A stretch of 64,000 nt of DNA, taken from contig JAEWZH010000020.1 in the NCBI GenBank assembly GCA_023395395.1, positions 20,773 to 84,772 on the forward strand, given 5' to 3'. Made by a program: the position numbers and the translations under genes. Numbering within the stretch: position 1 is the first letter of the stretch; each line of letters opens with the position of its first letter. Source of the stretch: Bacteroidota bacterium. Lineage in GTDB: Bacteria; Bacteroidota; Bacteroidia; Bacteroidales; Porphyromonadaceae. Below are positions 34,001 to 42,027 of the stretch, piece after piece. The notes below the pieces were generated by a model. It saw only the letters and a program-made list of their open reading frames with translations, did not search any database and was not told the DNA's origin.

Positions 34001-35805
34001 TGAGCAGTCATCCTAAGAGCCTCGTTATCGCTATTGAGTGCAGCGAAAAATTGATTATTCTGTAGCTGAGAGAGCAACATGATATTCCTTAGACTGTGTT
34101 GTCGGTAGCTCATCGAGTCTATTTCGAGATAGAGGATTGCCTGTGTACGAGGGCTGAAGACATCGGTTCCACGCCCCTCGATATTAACGGTAGCCGAAGT
34201 GACTCCGATAGTATCCGATGGCAAAAAACTTTGTAGATCAAAGCCATTAATTCTTAGATCAGCCTGATATTCCTTCGAGCCTTGTCGATAAAAGGCGTTG
34301 CCTACAATACTTCCTCCATAGTTGGTATTGAGGATCTGGATATCTGTACTCATTTCCTTGGCAGAGTAGGAGGCATAGCCTCTCAACTTGAGACCTCCCG
34401 GGATATTCCACGGAGGGGTTATTCCTTGGTTGCCATCGTTGAGGAAGCGTGCAATTACAGGTTTTAGTTCATTACCCGACGTGATGTCAAATGAGGCAGT
34501 TATCTTGCGACGAGAAGAGAGTGCACTATTGGCTAATCCCTTGATTTTTAAGTCTAAGACGTTGTCCCTTTGGAGCAAGATGCCATACTTTATCTCCATC
34601 TCCATGGTGCCGGCGGCCTCGACATCTACTTGGTAGACTTCGCTAGGAAGTCCCTTAAGCCCGCCCAAAAATCTTTTTACCTCAGTAGGATTGAGCGTCC
34701 CAAACAAATGAAATTCAGCATGTCCAATGCTATCAGGCATCCATTCATCAAAAGGAATATTGGCAAACCCTCTGATTCTTGACTCTGCAATACGTAGGTC
34801 TAGGTCTTCTACCCTCAGTCGCTCTTTATCTTTCTCCGCTTTGAATGAGGCGTCGCCTACTACCACTCCATCTCCAACGCCAAAGTAGAGGCTTCGGATA
34901 TCTCCTCTTATGTCGTACGCACCACCGTATCTTACTTTGTGACCATCTACTTTTCCTGTCCAGGGCATCGGAAGTCGTTCCATCTCTTCCCCAAGAGCAG
35001 TCATGCCTGCCTCCATCGTGATGCGGTCAGCTTGGTAGTAACTATCTTTGAGATTGACCTCTCCGTTCGTAATTTCACCCTCAACAACAGAGGCAGCGAT
35101 GTGCATGGTATCGGGGTAGAGCCAAAGATCAGCAGAGAGGTTGCGTACTTCAGCAGCTTTAAATGTGATGACCATTTGGGTGCTATCAGGGGTATCGGGC
35201 TTTGGGATGGTATCTAGTAGGATGTCAATTCTGACATCAGCATCGTGGAGAAGTAAATCACCACCATCCATGCCGAGCGTCTTGAGGTCTAGATCCAGTC
35301 TATTGAGGCTCATAGAGCCTATGTCGCCAGTGATACGGATGGAGTCATTACTCAATGGCAAGTCCACACGAGCTTTCTGAAGCAATATTTTGGAAATGGG
35401 TAGATTCCCTCCACGCAGTAAAGGCAATATACTGATATCAGCTGTGAGTAAATCGACCGCTCCTACGAGCATCTTAGTCTTGCCATCTGTGGCACGGACA
35501 TGCTCTAGCTTAAGTTTTGCCGGAAACCCGATACGAATATTACCTATTTCGATATCAAAGCCAGTCGCCTTGGCGATCTCTGAGCGTGCAGAAGAGACAA
35601 TCCATCCCTGCACCTTAGGAATGTAGAGCAACATCGTGAGTAGCAATAGAAATGCTACCACACCCATGGCTACACCACAAACCCACTTCAGGAGTCTAAC
35701 CCACCAAGGGCTTCGCTTCTGAGAGGTCTCCTCCTTTTGCTCCTCTTGTGTGGGGAGAGTAGGGGTATTATCGGGTGATTGTTGGAACTCTTCCTCCTTT
35801 TCCAT
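31042..35805 (-). CDS. tamB: TamB-family translocation and assembly module protein
   Basis: 1587-residue AsmA/TamB superfamily protein thought to span the periplasm as a hydrophobic groove that carries phospholipids or outer-membrane proteins. A short acidic cytosolic N-terminus (about 1-35) is followed by one membrane segment (about 38-62), a long beta-rich periplasmic region, and the C-terminal TamB (DUF490) domain from about residue 1180, with LTTGHYFGGGGLSNTRGFDVNSAIASML-type sequence near 1415. The C-terminal tail is charged (Lys/Glu/Asp). It overlaps tamL, supporting a two-protein system. A -7 box lies 28 bp upstream. Confidence 0.9.
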   Translation of the reverse strand: MEKEEEFQQSPDNTPTLPTQEEQKEETSQKRSPWWVRLLKWVCGVAMGVVAFLLLLTMLLYIPKVQGWIVSSARSEIAKATGFDIEIGNIRIGFPAKLKLEHVRATDGKTKMLVGAVDLLTADISILPLLRGGNLPISKILLQKARVDLPLSNDSIRITGDIGSMSLNRLDLDLKTLGMDGGDLLLHDADVRIDILLDTIPKPDTPDSTQMVITFKAAEVRNLSADLWLYPDTMHIAASVVEGEITNGEVNLKDSYYQADRITMEAGMTALGEEMERLPMPWTGKVDGHKVRYGGAYDIRGDIRSLYFGVGDGVVVGDASFKAEKDKERLRVEDLDLRIAESRIRGFANIPFDEWMPDSIGHAEFHLFGTLNPTEVKRFLGGLKGLPSEVYQVDVEAAGTMEMEIKYGILLQRDNVLDLKIKGLANSALSSRRKITASFDITSGNELKPVIARFLNDGNQGITPPWNIPGGLKLRGYASYSAKEMSTDIQILNTNYGGSIVGNAFYRQGSKEYQADLRINGFDLQSFLPSDTIGVTSATVNIEGRGTDVFSPRTQAILYLEIDSMSYRQHSLRNIMLLSQLQNNQFFAALNSDNEALRMTAQTDVFLRKDSVAGSINVLVDTIIPSNLGLDIPILKAGKMELRSNILSDLKENHNFNGEIENFILTTDKGVIKPQENTYITAQTSNTQMSAKVSSGDLSLRFDAQNGLNDFTNRISRVIEEVQKSIADSIGQMNMAPWIEYYPNMEVNFSMGRNNLLRAYLDEHRLGAISTNIDLKTVQGEGLSGLGVISYLQVDTFRIDNIDLVLHQDSAFFTAMATMHKEPFRNQEAFDIILSLSSNVKRSEAYLNWLDAEQKEFLQMGMELFNQPNGDLTFGFTPDPIVLAYNKFDVLQDDYVTLPVSDRRKIKANVMLSTDRGAKISVNDIPDSRGHLLRANITDLRLSQLGGIEFIPNLSGVLNLTSDWLQLPNEESEFFADLQVKDFKYNHRPIGTLQTKATAEKDKAGSLLVANVQLNDKEIALVNGFAPQDKESSRFHIKINDLPLSKANPFLPEKYAELSGSLFGELRNFDTNQDIKMAPTQNLNGRLWLEEGTLYMPFANETYRMDSKPILVVENNVVMDKYALIASNGRMTMDGNLSLVNSMPINLRIVGKDVLLLNSSQTRETMLFGRINTDTDLTLRGPLNAFTLTGNVSLKGDTDVTYQSKEGDLQTRNGYQNLVEFTDFSDTLFVKRKNAVDSLSLGGMDIRLALHIDPAAQVNAIMGANKATLRGGGDFTLSMPPYGAMTLNGTYNIQEGDILLSFPPISRRFSIRPGSNVAWNGILMEPEIDVQATATVKSNVTLPGEPARQVDFQVSVIAENRLDDLKLRFETQAPQDATMRNTLSGLSEEEQNRQSIILLTTGHYFGGGGLSNTRGFDVNSAIASMLASQLNSLAGEALDAEINLGITDGTNAYGQGTNYSYSITKRFMNNRISIQMGGKVVTGAAAAGIQQSFIDNMSLDYQLDQAGTHYLRLFHNKNYENILDGEVIETGIGYVIRRKLNRLSELFKFSAPLGSDQPIPRAIWQIKSRDSKQEAVLNKEEDDDEKE

Positions 35806-35832
35806 TTCTTATTGTTACACTCCTAAATCATG

Positions 35833-35840
35833 CAAATTTA
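35833..35840 (-). promoter_or_regulatory. Predicted -7 box for tamB-tamL
   Basis: TAAATTTG on the minus strand fits TAnnTTTG, with no TTG at exactly 19-21 bp. Confidence 0.45.
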
Positions 35841-35957
35841 ATCATATTTCGGCAAACAAAGTGACAACAGATTGTGTCAAGGATACGATGAGAACCACCC
35901 TTAGAGCCACAGTTTCTTTGCTAGCAATTGAACATACAATATCGAATCTTTCAACCT

Positions 35958-36135
35958 TTTCTATATTAGACTCTTTTCCCCTCTATAGAAAGGAAGACCA
36001 TTTAATATATATTAGTCTAGTCAATTAGTATATATTAATATGAGTGATTAGTGTATATTAAATTGAAGATTAGTATATATTAATTGGTCAGATTGATATA
36101 TATTAAATGTTCATTTCTTCTATAGAAAAGGAACA
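35958..36135. repeat. Array C: eight AT-rich palindromes spaced 22-23 bp
   Basis: Palindrome centres fall at 35963.5, 35985.5, 36008.5, 36031.5, 36054.5, 36076.5, 36099.5 and 36122.5. The central five are variants of TTAGTATATATTAA with dissimilar 8-9 bp linkers. The flanking units are TTCTATATTA and CTCTATAGAA on the left and TTCTATAGAA on the right, close to the CTCTATAGAG core of the other arrays. Spacing is conserved while linkers are not, as expected for phased protein sites rather than recent tandem duplication. Confidence 0.85.
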
Positions 36136-36466
36136 AGTGCGATAGCTCAAACGTTGATTTCATCGCTCTGTAGAGGTCTTTAATAATTGCTTGGTCAATC
36201 TGTCCGTGGTAAGGAGATGCTAGATATTAAATCATAATTATGATCGCTGGGTAGGGTAATTGCTTGGGTAAGGCTTATATTTTATTATGAGGAAAACAAA
36301 CTAAAAATCTTTGCAAATAACATAAAAGCTAGTTGTCGTACATAGGGATGATATTTTTCCCCTTTACAGTTTGTTTCTGGCATAGCATAGCAGTTTCATT
36401 GTTGCTCTACTATTTCACTATGAATTGTGTTTGGTACAGCAGTGTGGAGATGTATTGGTTTTTTTG

Positions 36467-36474
36467 TACCTTTG
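36467..36474 (+). promoter_or_regulatory. Predicted -7 box for gyrA
   Basis: TACCTTTG matches the consensus and lies 77 bp before the gyrA ATG, giving a leader of about 70 nt. No well-spaced -33 TTG is seen. Confidence 0.5.
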
Positions 36475-36550
36475 GCTATTGATTTACTGGTGCGGTGTGC
36501 CTATTTGGTACTGATTCTGCACTTTAAGAATGTGAACATACTAGAGTAGA

Positions 36551-39121
36551 ATGCAAGAGGAATTGAAGCAGGGGGGGAAAATCATCGAGGTCAATCTCGA
36601 AGAGCAGATGAAGTCGGCTTACATAGACTATGCAATGTCGGTGATTGTGAGTCGTGCTCTGCCTGATGTCCGAGATGGATTTAAACCTGTCCATAGGCGT
36701 ATATTATATGGTATGAATGAGCTGGGCAATACGCCCGACAAACCCTATAAGAAGTGTGCGCGTACTGTGGGAGATGTGATGGGTAAGTATCACCCCCACG
36801 GAGATAGTTCTATATATATGGCGTTGGTGCGCTTGGCTCAGGAGTGGTCGATGCGTTATACGCTTGTAGATCCTCATGGTAACTTCGGTTCGGTAGACGG
36901 TGATGGTCCTGCAGCAATGCGATACACCGAGAGTAGGCTAGCCCCTCTTGCGATGGAGATGCTTGCCGATATCAATAAGGAAACGGTGGATATGGTGCCG
37001 AATTATGATGATTCGACTATTGAACCGTCGGTGTTGCCTACACGAATCCCTAATCTCTTAGTCAATGGCGCCTCCGGTATAGCGGTAGGTATGGCTACCA
37101 ACATGGCTCCGCACAACCTCACGGAGGTGATGCAGGGCGCTCTCGCTTATATTGAGAAGCGTGGCGATATTACCATTGATGAATTGATGGAGCATGTCAA
37201 GGCTCCTGACTTTCCTACTGGTGGTACTATCTATGGTTATCAGGGGGTGAAGGACGCCTTCTATACAGGAAGGGGTAGAATCGTGATGCGAGGGAAAGCT
37301 GAGATTGAGGTAATGGGGCAACATGAGCAGATTATCATCACCCAGATTCCCTACAATGTCATCAAAAAAGATCTCGTCAAGAGCATTGCCGACCTAGCCA
37401 CAGCAAAGAAAATTGAGGGGATTGCTAATGTACAAGACGAGTCGAGTGGCAAGACGGGTATGCGCATCGTCATAGATGTGAAGCGTGATGCTAATGCTGG
37501 TGTGGTGCTCAATAAGCTCTACAAGTACACCGCCCTCCAAAGCTCTTTCAGTGTCAATAATATTGCACTTGTGGATGGCCGCCCCAAGCTACTCAATCTT
37601 AAGGATCTTATTGGAGAATTTGTGAAGCATCGCCACGAGGTAGTGACGAGGCGCACCATATATGATCTTAAAAAGGCTGAAGAGCGACTCCACATCTTAG
37701 AGGGTCGTATCATCGCAGCGGACAATATCGATGAGGTCGTTGCCATCATTAAGGCCTCTCAGAGGCAGACGGAGGCGATTGAGAAGCTGATGGTACGCTT
37801 TAGCCTCTCTCAGATACAGGCACGTTCGATTGTCGAGATGCGTCTCGGTCAGCTCACGGGCATGGAGTTGGACAAACTTCGTGCCGAGTATGACGAGGTA
37901 ACTCAAAAAGTAGCTTACTATAAGGAAATCTTGGCTGACGAAAACATCCTATATGGCGTGATTAGTGGCGAGATACAGGAAATCATTGATAAGTACGGTG
38001 ATGACCGCAAATGCGAGATAGTATATGCTACCGCTGATATGAATCCTGAGGATTTCTATGCAGACGAGGATATGGTAATCACCATATCACACTTCGGGTA
38101 CATCAAGCGTACACCTTTGGTAGAATTTAGGGCTCAAAGCCGAGGGGGTGTAGGAGCTAAGGGGTCTGATACTCGTGATGAAGACTTCGTGGAGTATATC
38201 TATTCGGCTTCTATGCACGCCACCTTACTTTTCTTTACTGATCAAGGTCGATGCCACTGGTTGAGGGTGTTTGAGATACCAGAGGGAACTAAAAGCTCTA
38301 AGGGTAGGGCTATTCAGAACCTCCTTAATCTTGAACCCAATAGTAGCATTACGGCAGTGCTGAGGGTGAAGAACCTGACGACAGACGAAGAGTTTGTCAA
38401 TTCCCACTATCTCTCATTCTTCACCAAGAAAGGGCTCGTGCGTAAGTCTCGTCTTAAAGACTTTTCTCGCCCTCGCCAATCTGGCATCATAGCTATCAAA
38501 CTTCGTGATGAGGACAAGGTGGTGAGTGTGATGCTCTCTAACGGGAAGTGTGACTTTGTGATAGGAAGCAAGCATGGTAGAGCCATCCGCTTCAATGAGA
38601 GCGCACTGAGACCTCTTGGGCGAAGCTCTACAGGTGTCCGTGGTATGCGCCTCGCTGATGAACTCGATGAGGTAGTAGGCGCAGTGAGTATCAAAAATCC
38701 CGAGGAGCAGACCATCCTCGTAATCTCTGAGAATGGGTACGGTAAGCGCTCAGAACTTGAGGATTATCCACTGCGCAATCGTGGTGGTAAGGGTGTAATT
38801 ACGCTCAAAGTGACTGAGAAGACGGGCGAGCTCGTCTCTATCCATAGCGTCACCAATGAGCACGATATCATGATTATCAATAAGAGTGGTGTCACCATCC
38901 GTACTAGGATGAAGGATATTGGGGTGATAGGACGAAATACCCAAGGAGTGAGGCTGATTAACCTCTCTAAGCGTGGTGACGAAATCGCTAGCACCTGCCG
39001 GGTACTTTCCGAGGAGGAACCAGAGGAAGAGGACCTATCTGAAGGTGTCTTTGTCGAGGATGGCACGGAAGAGGTAGATGGTGTAGATATCGATGTCATT
39101 GACGAGGAAGATGAGGAGTAG
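36551..39121 (+). CDS. gyrA: DNA gyrase subunit A
   Basis: Breaks and rejoins DNA during ATP-driven negative supercoiling, together with GyrB (not in the window). The 856-residue chain has the winged-helix/tower region with LPDVRDGFKPVHRRILYGM near residue 38, the quinolone-resistance segment YHPHGDSSIYMALVRLAQ (about 80-97) and the catalytic Tyr in AAMRYTES near residue 122. The C-terminal beta-pinwheel includes the GyrA-box-like SRGGVGAKG (about 525-533), which favours gyrase over topoisomerase IV. It ends in an acidic tail rich in Glu/Asp. The start at 36551 gives the expected N-terminus. Confidence 0.96.
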   Translation: MQEELKQGGKIIEVNLEEQMKSAYIDYAMSVIVSRALPDVRDGFKPVHRRILYGMNELGNTPDKPYKKCARTVGDVMGKYHPHGDSSIYMALVRLAQEWSMRYTLVDPHGNFGSVDGDGPAAMRYTESRLAPLAMEMLADINKETVDMVPNYDDSTIEPSVLPTRIPNLLVNGASGIAVGMATNMAPHNLTEVMQGALAYIEKRGDITIDELMEHVKAPDFPTGGTIYGYQGVKDAFYTGRGRIVMRGKAEIEVMGQHEQIIITQIPYNVIKKDLVKSIADLATAKKIEGIANVQDESSGKTGMRIVIDVKRDANAGVVLNKLYKYTALQSSFSVNNIALVDGRPKLLNLKDLIGEFVKHRHEVVTRRTIYDLKKAEERLHILEGRIIAADNIDEVVAIIKASQRQTEAIEKLMVRFSLSQIQARSIVEMRLGQLTGMELDKLRAEYDEVTQKVAYYKEILADENILYGVISGEIQEIIDKYGDDRKCEIVYATADMNPEDFYADEDMVITISHFGYIKRTPLVEFRAQSRGGVGAKGSDTRDEDFVEYIYSASMHATLLFFTDQGRCHWLRVFEIPEGTKSSKGRAIQNLLNLEPNSSITAVLRVKNLTTDEEFVNSHYLSFFTKKGLVRKSRLKDFSRPRQSGIIAIKLRDEDKVVSVMLSNGKCDFVIGSKHGRAIRFNESALRPLGRSSTGVRGMRLADELDEVVGAVSIKNPEEQTILVISENGYGKRSELEDYPLRNRGGKGVITLKVTEKTGELVSIHSVTNEHDIMIINKSGVTIRTRMKDIGVIGRNTQGVRLINLSKRGDEIASTCRVLSEEEPEEEDLSEGVFVEDGTEEVDGVDIDVIDEEDEE

Positions 39122-39214
39122 GTATTAAACCGACCCCCGATTCTGCCATCACACCTAGTGAAGCGAATAGTATTGAGTAGAGAAGAGTAATAACAATTGA
39201 TAATTAGAAGAGAT

Positions 39215-40423
39215 ATGAAGACAAAGTTTGTTTTAAGCATTCTATGCGCTCTAATGATCGTCCCTACCTTTGCCCAAGAGAAGGTCGTAAAGGAGGTAGA
39301 GCGTACAGTGAAGAGAGATGGTGCTAATCTTAACGAAGCACGAAATCTGATCAAAACAACACTAACCAACCCAGAGACAGAGAAGTCTGCATACGCTTGG
39401 TATGTAGCTGGTCTCGTAGAGGAAAAGGCAGTAGAGCGTGGCTTTATTAAACAACAAATGGGTCAAGAAGTGACCGAGGCGGAGTTTTATGCCCCTGTCC
39501 TAGATATGGTCAACTTCTATGAGAAGGCGCTCGAGTTTGATCAGATGCCTAATGAGAAGGGCAAGGTAAAGCCTAAGTACACAAAGAATATCCAAAAGTC
39601 CCTCGAGAGTTACTATGGTTTCCTTATCGATGCAGGTAATGCAAGTATGCAGGCACAGGACTTTGAGAAGGCAAATAGGTATCTATCCAAGTATGGAGAG
39701 GTGAAGAGTTTGCCTATCTTCCAAGGTACTAACGTCGCTGCTCAGGACTCTACCAGTATGCAGGTGGCTTTCTTCTCAGCTTATACAGCGTCGATGATTA
39801 AAGACAATCAGGAGGCTGCTCTCAAGGAGCTGAATGCTATTAAGGATGTCCCCTATGAGCAGAATCTGGTGTATCAACTAATTGCAAGTCAATATATTAC
39901 CAGTGGTGATACCATTAGATTTGACAACATCCTAGAGGAGGGTCTGAAGCTATTCCCAAATGATCAGTGGCTCATGGCGAACTATGTGGATCGTCTGCTC
40001 AAGAAGGGTGAGTCTGAGAAGGCTGTAACAACCCTGGAGGAAGCTATCAAGAAGGAGCCAACTAATGTAAACCTACTGACTATTGCCGGTAACGTATATA
40101 TCAGCAACCTCAATGACTATCAGAAGGCAGAGAGACTATTCCTCAATGCACTAGAGGTAGATTCTGAAAGTGTAGATGTTAATTTCGGTCTCACTCAGGT
40201 ATACTTCAATCAAGCGCTTGTGATGATGGATCAGGCTAACAATACAATGGACAATAAGAAGTATGAGGAGCTCAAGGAGCAGGCATCTGCTTTGTATAGG
40301 AAGGCACTCCCATACTTAGAGAAAGTTCATAAAATCCAGCCAGACAATGACCAGATTACACAAGCACTCAAGAATACCTACTATAACCTAGGTATGGAGG
40401 ATAAAGTGGCTGAGTTAGAGTAA
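39215..40423 (+). CDS. Secreted tetratricopeptide-repeat protein
   Basis: 402 residues with a signal peptide (hydrophobic about 5-16, cut near TFAQ) followed by TPR-like helix pairs, clearest at about residues 255-330 (GESEKAVTTLEEAIKKEPTN and DYQKAERLFLNALEVDSE). It is probably a periplasmic scaffold; no enzymatic motif is seen. Its partner is unknown. The ATG at 39215 is preferred over an in-frame Met six codons upstream because it gives a clean signal peptide and has AGAAGAGAT just before it. It lies 93 bp after gyrA, and a strong terminator at 40467 follows. Confidence 0.8.
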   Translation: MKTKFVLSILCALMIVPTFAQEKVVKEVERTVKRDGANLNEARNLIKTTLTNPETEKSAYAWYVAGLVEEKAVERGFIKQQMGQEVTEAEFYAPVLDMVNFYEKALEFDQMPNEKGKVKPKYTKNIQKSLESYYGFLIDAGNASMQAQDFEKANRYLSKYGEVKSLPIFQGTNVAAQDSTSMQVAFFSAYTASMIKDNQEAALKELNAIKDVPYEQNLVYQLIASQYITSGDTIRFDNILEEGLKLFPNDQWLMANYVDRLLKKGESEKAVTTLEEAIKKEPTNVNLLTIAGNVYISNLNDYQKAERLFLNALEVDSESVDVNFGLTQVYFNQALVMMDQANNTMDNKKYEELKEQASALYRKALPYLEKVHKIQPDNDQITQALKNTYYNLGMEDKVAELE

Positions 40424-40466
40424 GGTATATACATTGTTTCGGGATGCTTTAAATCCCTAGATTAAA

Positions 40467-40500
40467 GGGCGATACTACATCGGTAGTATCGCCCTCTTTT
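40467..40500 (+). terminator. Rho-independent terminator after the TPR gene
   Basis: A perfect 12-bp stem (GGGCGATACTAC and complement) around the loop ATCG is followed by TCTTTT, 43 bp past the stop codon. Confidence 0.92.
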
Positions 40501-40550
40501 GTTGCAATAAAACAATTACAGAGATATGTCGCTAATAGTAATAATTTCGG

Positions 40551-40558
40551 TACATTTG
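40551..40558 (+). promoter_or_regulatory. Predicted -7 box for the PIN-PhoH gene
   Basis: TACATTTG matches TAnnTTTG and lies 78 bp before the ATG. No -33 TTG is found at the usual spacing. Confidence 0.45.
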
Positions 40559-40636
40559 TGCCGTGGTCAGTGTACTATGGGAGTGATATGAGATTTATTT
40601 TTGCGTCCGCTTGGCGCAGTAAGGAGCAAAGGGAAT

Positions 40637-41989
40637 ATGGCGAAGAAGAATTACGTGCTTGACACGAATGTGATTCTACACGACTTTAAGTGTATAGAGA
40701 ATTTTCAAGATAATGACGTCTTCATACCTATTACTGTGCTCGAGGAGGTTGATAAGTTTAAGAAAGGTTATGAACAAATCAACTTCAATGCTCGAGCCTT
40801 TACTCGTATCCTTGACGATAAAATTGCTGAGGCTGAGGGAGGGCACTCTAAGAAAGGTGTCAAGATCAATGAAAATGGTGTACAAATCAATGCTGATGGG
40901 GGTAAGGTTTTTATTCTAACCAATGGTCTGCACAATGAGAAGGTGGAGGGCGTCTTCCGTCAGAATCTCAATGACCACCGAATCCTCTCCGCTGCGCTGA
41001 CTCTTTCCGAGAGTTCTACGCTCCCTACCATATTGGTATCGAAGGATGTCAATCTCCGAATTAAAGCTATTTCTCTTGGTTTGAAAGCAGAGGACTACAC
41101 TACAGATCAGGTAGATGTAGAGGATATTTTTGCGCAAAACTACAGCGAAGTGCAGGTTGGCGATCCGGGGATTATCGATAGTCTGTATATATCTAAAGGC
41201 GAAGGGGTAGATATTAACGAACTGTCATTACCTTTCACTCCGCTGCCCAACCAGACCTTTGTAATCAAAAGCCCTCAGAGTACAGCTTTGGTTCGCATAG
41301 ACAATGAGGCAGCGAAAGCAAGGAGCATTGAAAAGAAGACCTTTATGGGAATCACTCCAAGGAATGCAGAGCAGACTATGGCATTTGATTTGCTCTCAGA
41401 TCAATCGCTTACCCTTATTGGACTTACAGGTACGGCAGGTACAGGAAAGACCCTCTTGGCACTAGCCGCAGCACTCGCAATGGCAGAGGATTATCAGCAG
41501 ATACTCTTGGCTCGCCCGATTGTATCACTCGCCAACAAAGATATAGGCTTTCTGCCTGGAGATTACAAACAAAAGATTTTGCCTTACATGCAGCCGCTAT
41601 TTGACAATCTCAATGTAATCAAAAACCAGTTTAATGAAGGTTCGCCTCAGGCTAGAAAATTAGAGGATATGCTCTCGAGTGAAAAACTAGTGATAGAAGC
41701 ACTTGCCTATATTCGAGGAAGAAGCCTATCCAACGTCATTTGTATTATTGACGAGGCACAAAACCTTACGCCTCAGGAGATAAAGACAGTAATTACGAGG
41801 GCAGGAGATAATACCCGGATGATATTTACTGGTGATGTACACCAGATTGATAGCCCATATCTCGATACTCGGAGCAATGGACTTGCATATATGATTGAAC
41901 GCATGAGAGGAGAGGATTTCTTCGGTCATGTCAATCTAATCCAAGGCGAGCGTTCACATCTTAGCGATGTGGCTTCAAGGAAGTTATAA
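40637..41989 (+). CDS. PIN domain plus PhoH ATPase (YlaK-like, PhoH2 type)
   Basis: 450-residue fusion of an N-terminal PIN ribonuclease domain (about 1-150) and a C-terminal PhoH helicase-like ATPase domain (about 245-450). PIN acidic residues are visible in YVLDTNVILHD (first Asp at about residue 8) and VLEEVDKFK. PhoH has Walker A GTAGTGKT near residue 267 and Walker B CIIDEAQNLT near 370. Such PhoH2 proteins are described as ATP-dependent RNA-unwinding ribonucleases. The ATG at 40637 has AAGGAG ten bases upstream; an in-frame start 12 codons earlier lacks this and would add residues before the PIN domain. Confidence 0.9.
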   Translation: MAKKNYVLDTNVILHDFKCIENFQDNDVFIPITVLEEVDKFKKGYEQINFNARAFTRILDDKIAEAEGGHSKKGVKINENGVQINADGGKVFILTNGLHNEKVEGVFRQNLNDHRILSAALTLSESSTLPTILVSKDVNLRIKAISLGLKAEDYTTDQVDVEDIFAQNYSEVQVGDPGIIDSLYISKGEGVDINELSLPFTPLPNQTFVIKSPQSTALVRIDNEAAKARSIEKKTFMGITPRNAEQTMAFDLLSDQSLTLIGLTGTAGTGKTLLALAAALAMAEDYQQILLARPIVSLANKDIGFLPGDYKQKILPYMQPLFDNLNVIKNQFNEGSPQARKLEDMLSSEKLVIEALAYIRGRSLSNVICIIDEAQNLTPQEIKTVITRAGDNTRMIFTGDVHQIDSPYLDTRSNGLAYMIERMRGEDFFGHVNLIQGERSHLSDVASRKL

Positions 41990-42027
41990 GAAAATGAATA
42001 TAAAATACATACTTACACATTTGCGAA

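Larger units (their letters stand above)
35806..36550. other. 745-bp intergenic region between tamB and gyrA
   Basis: No credible gene. Contents in order: the tamB -7 box (35833-35840, minus strand), the eight-unit palindrome array C (35958-36135), AT-rich unstructured sequence, and the gyrA -7 box (36467-36474). Confidence 0.7.
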
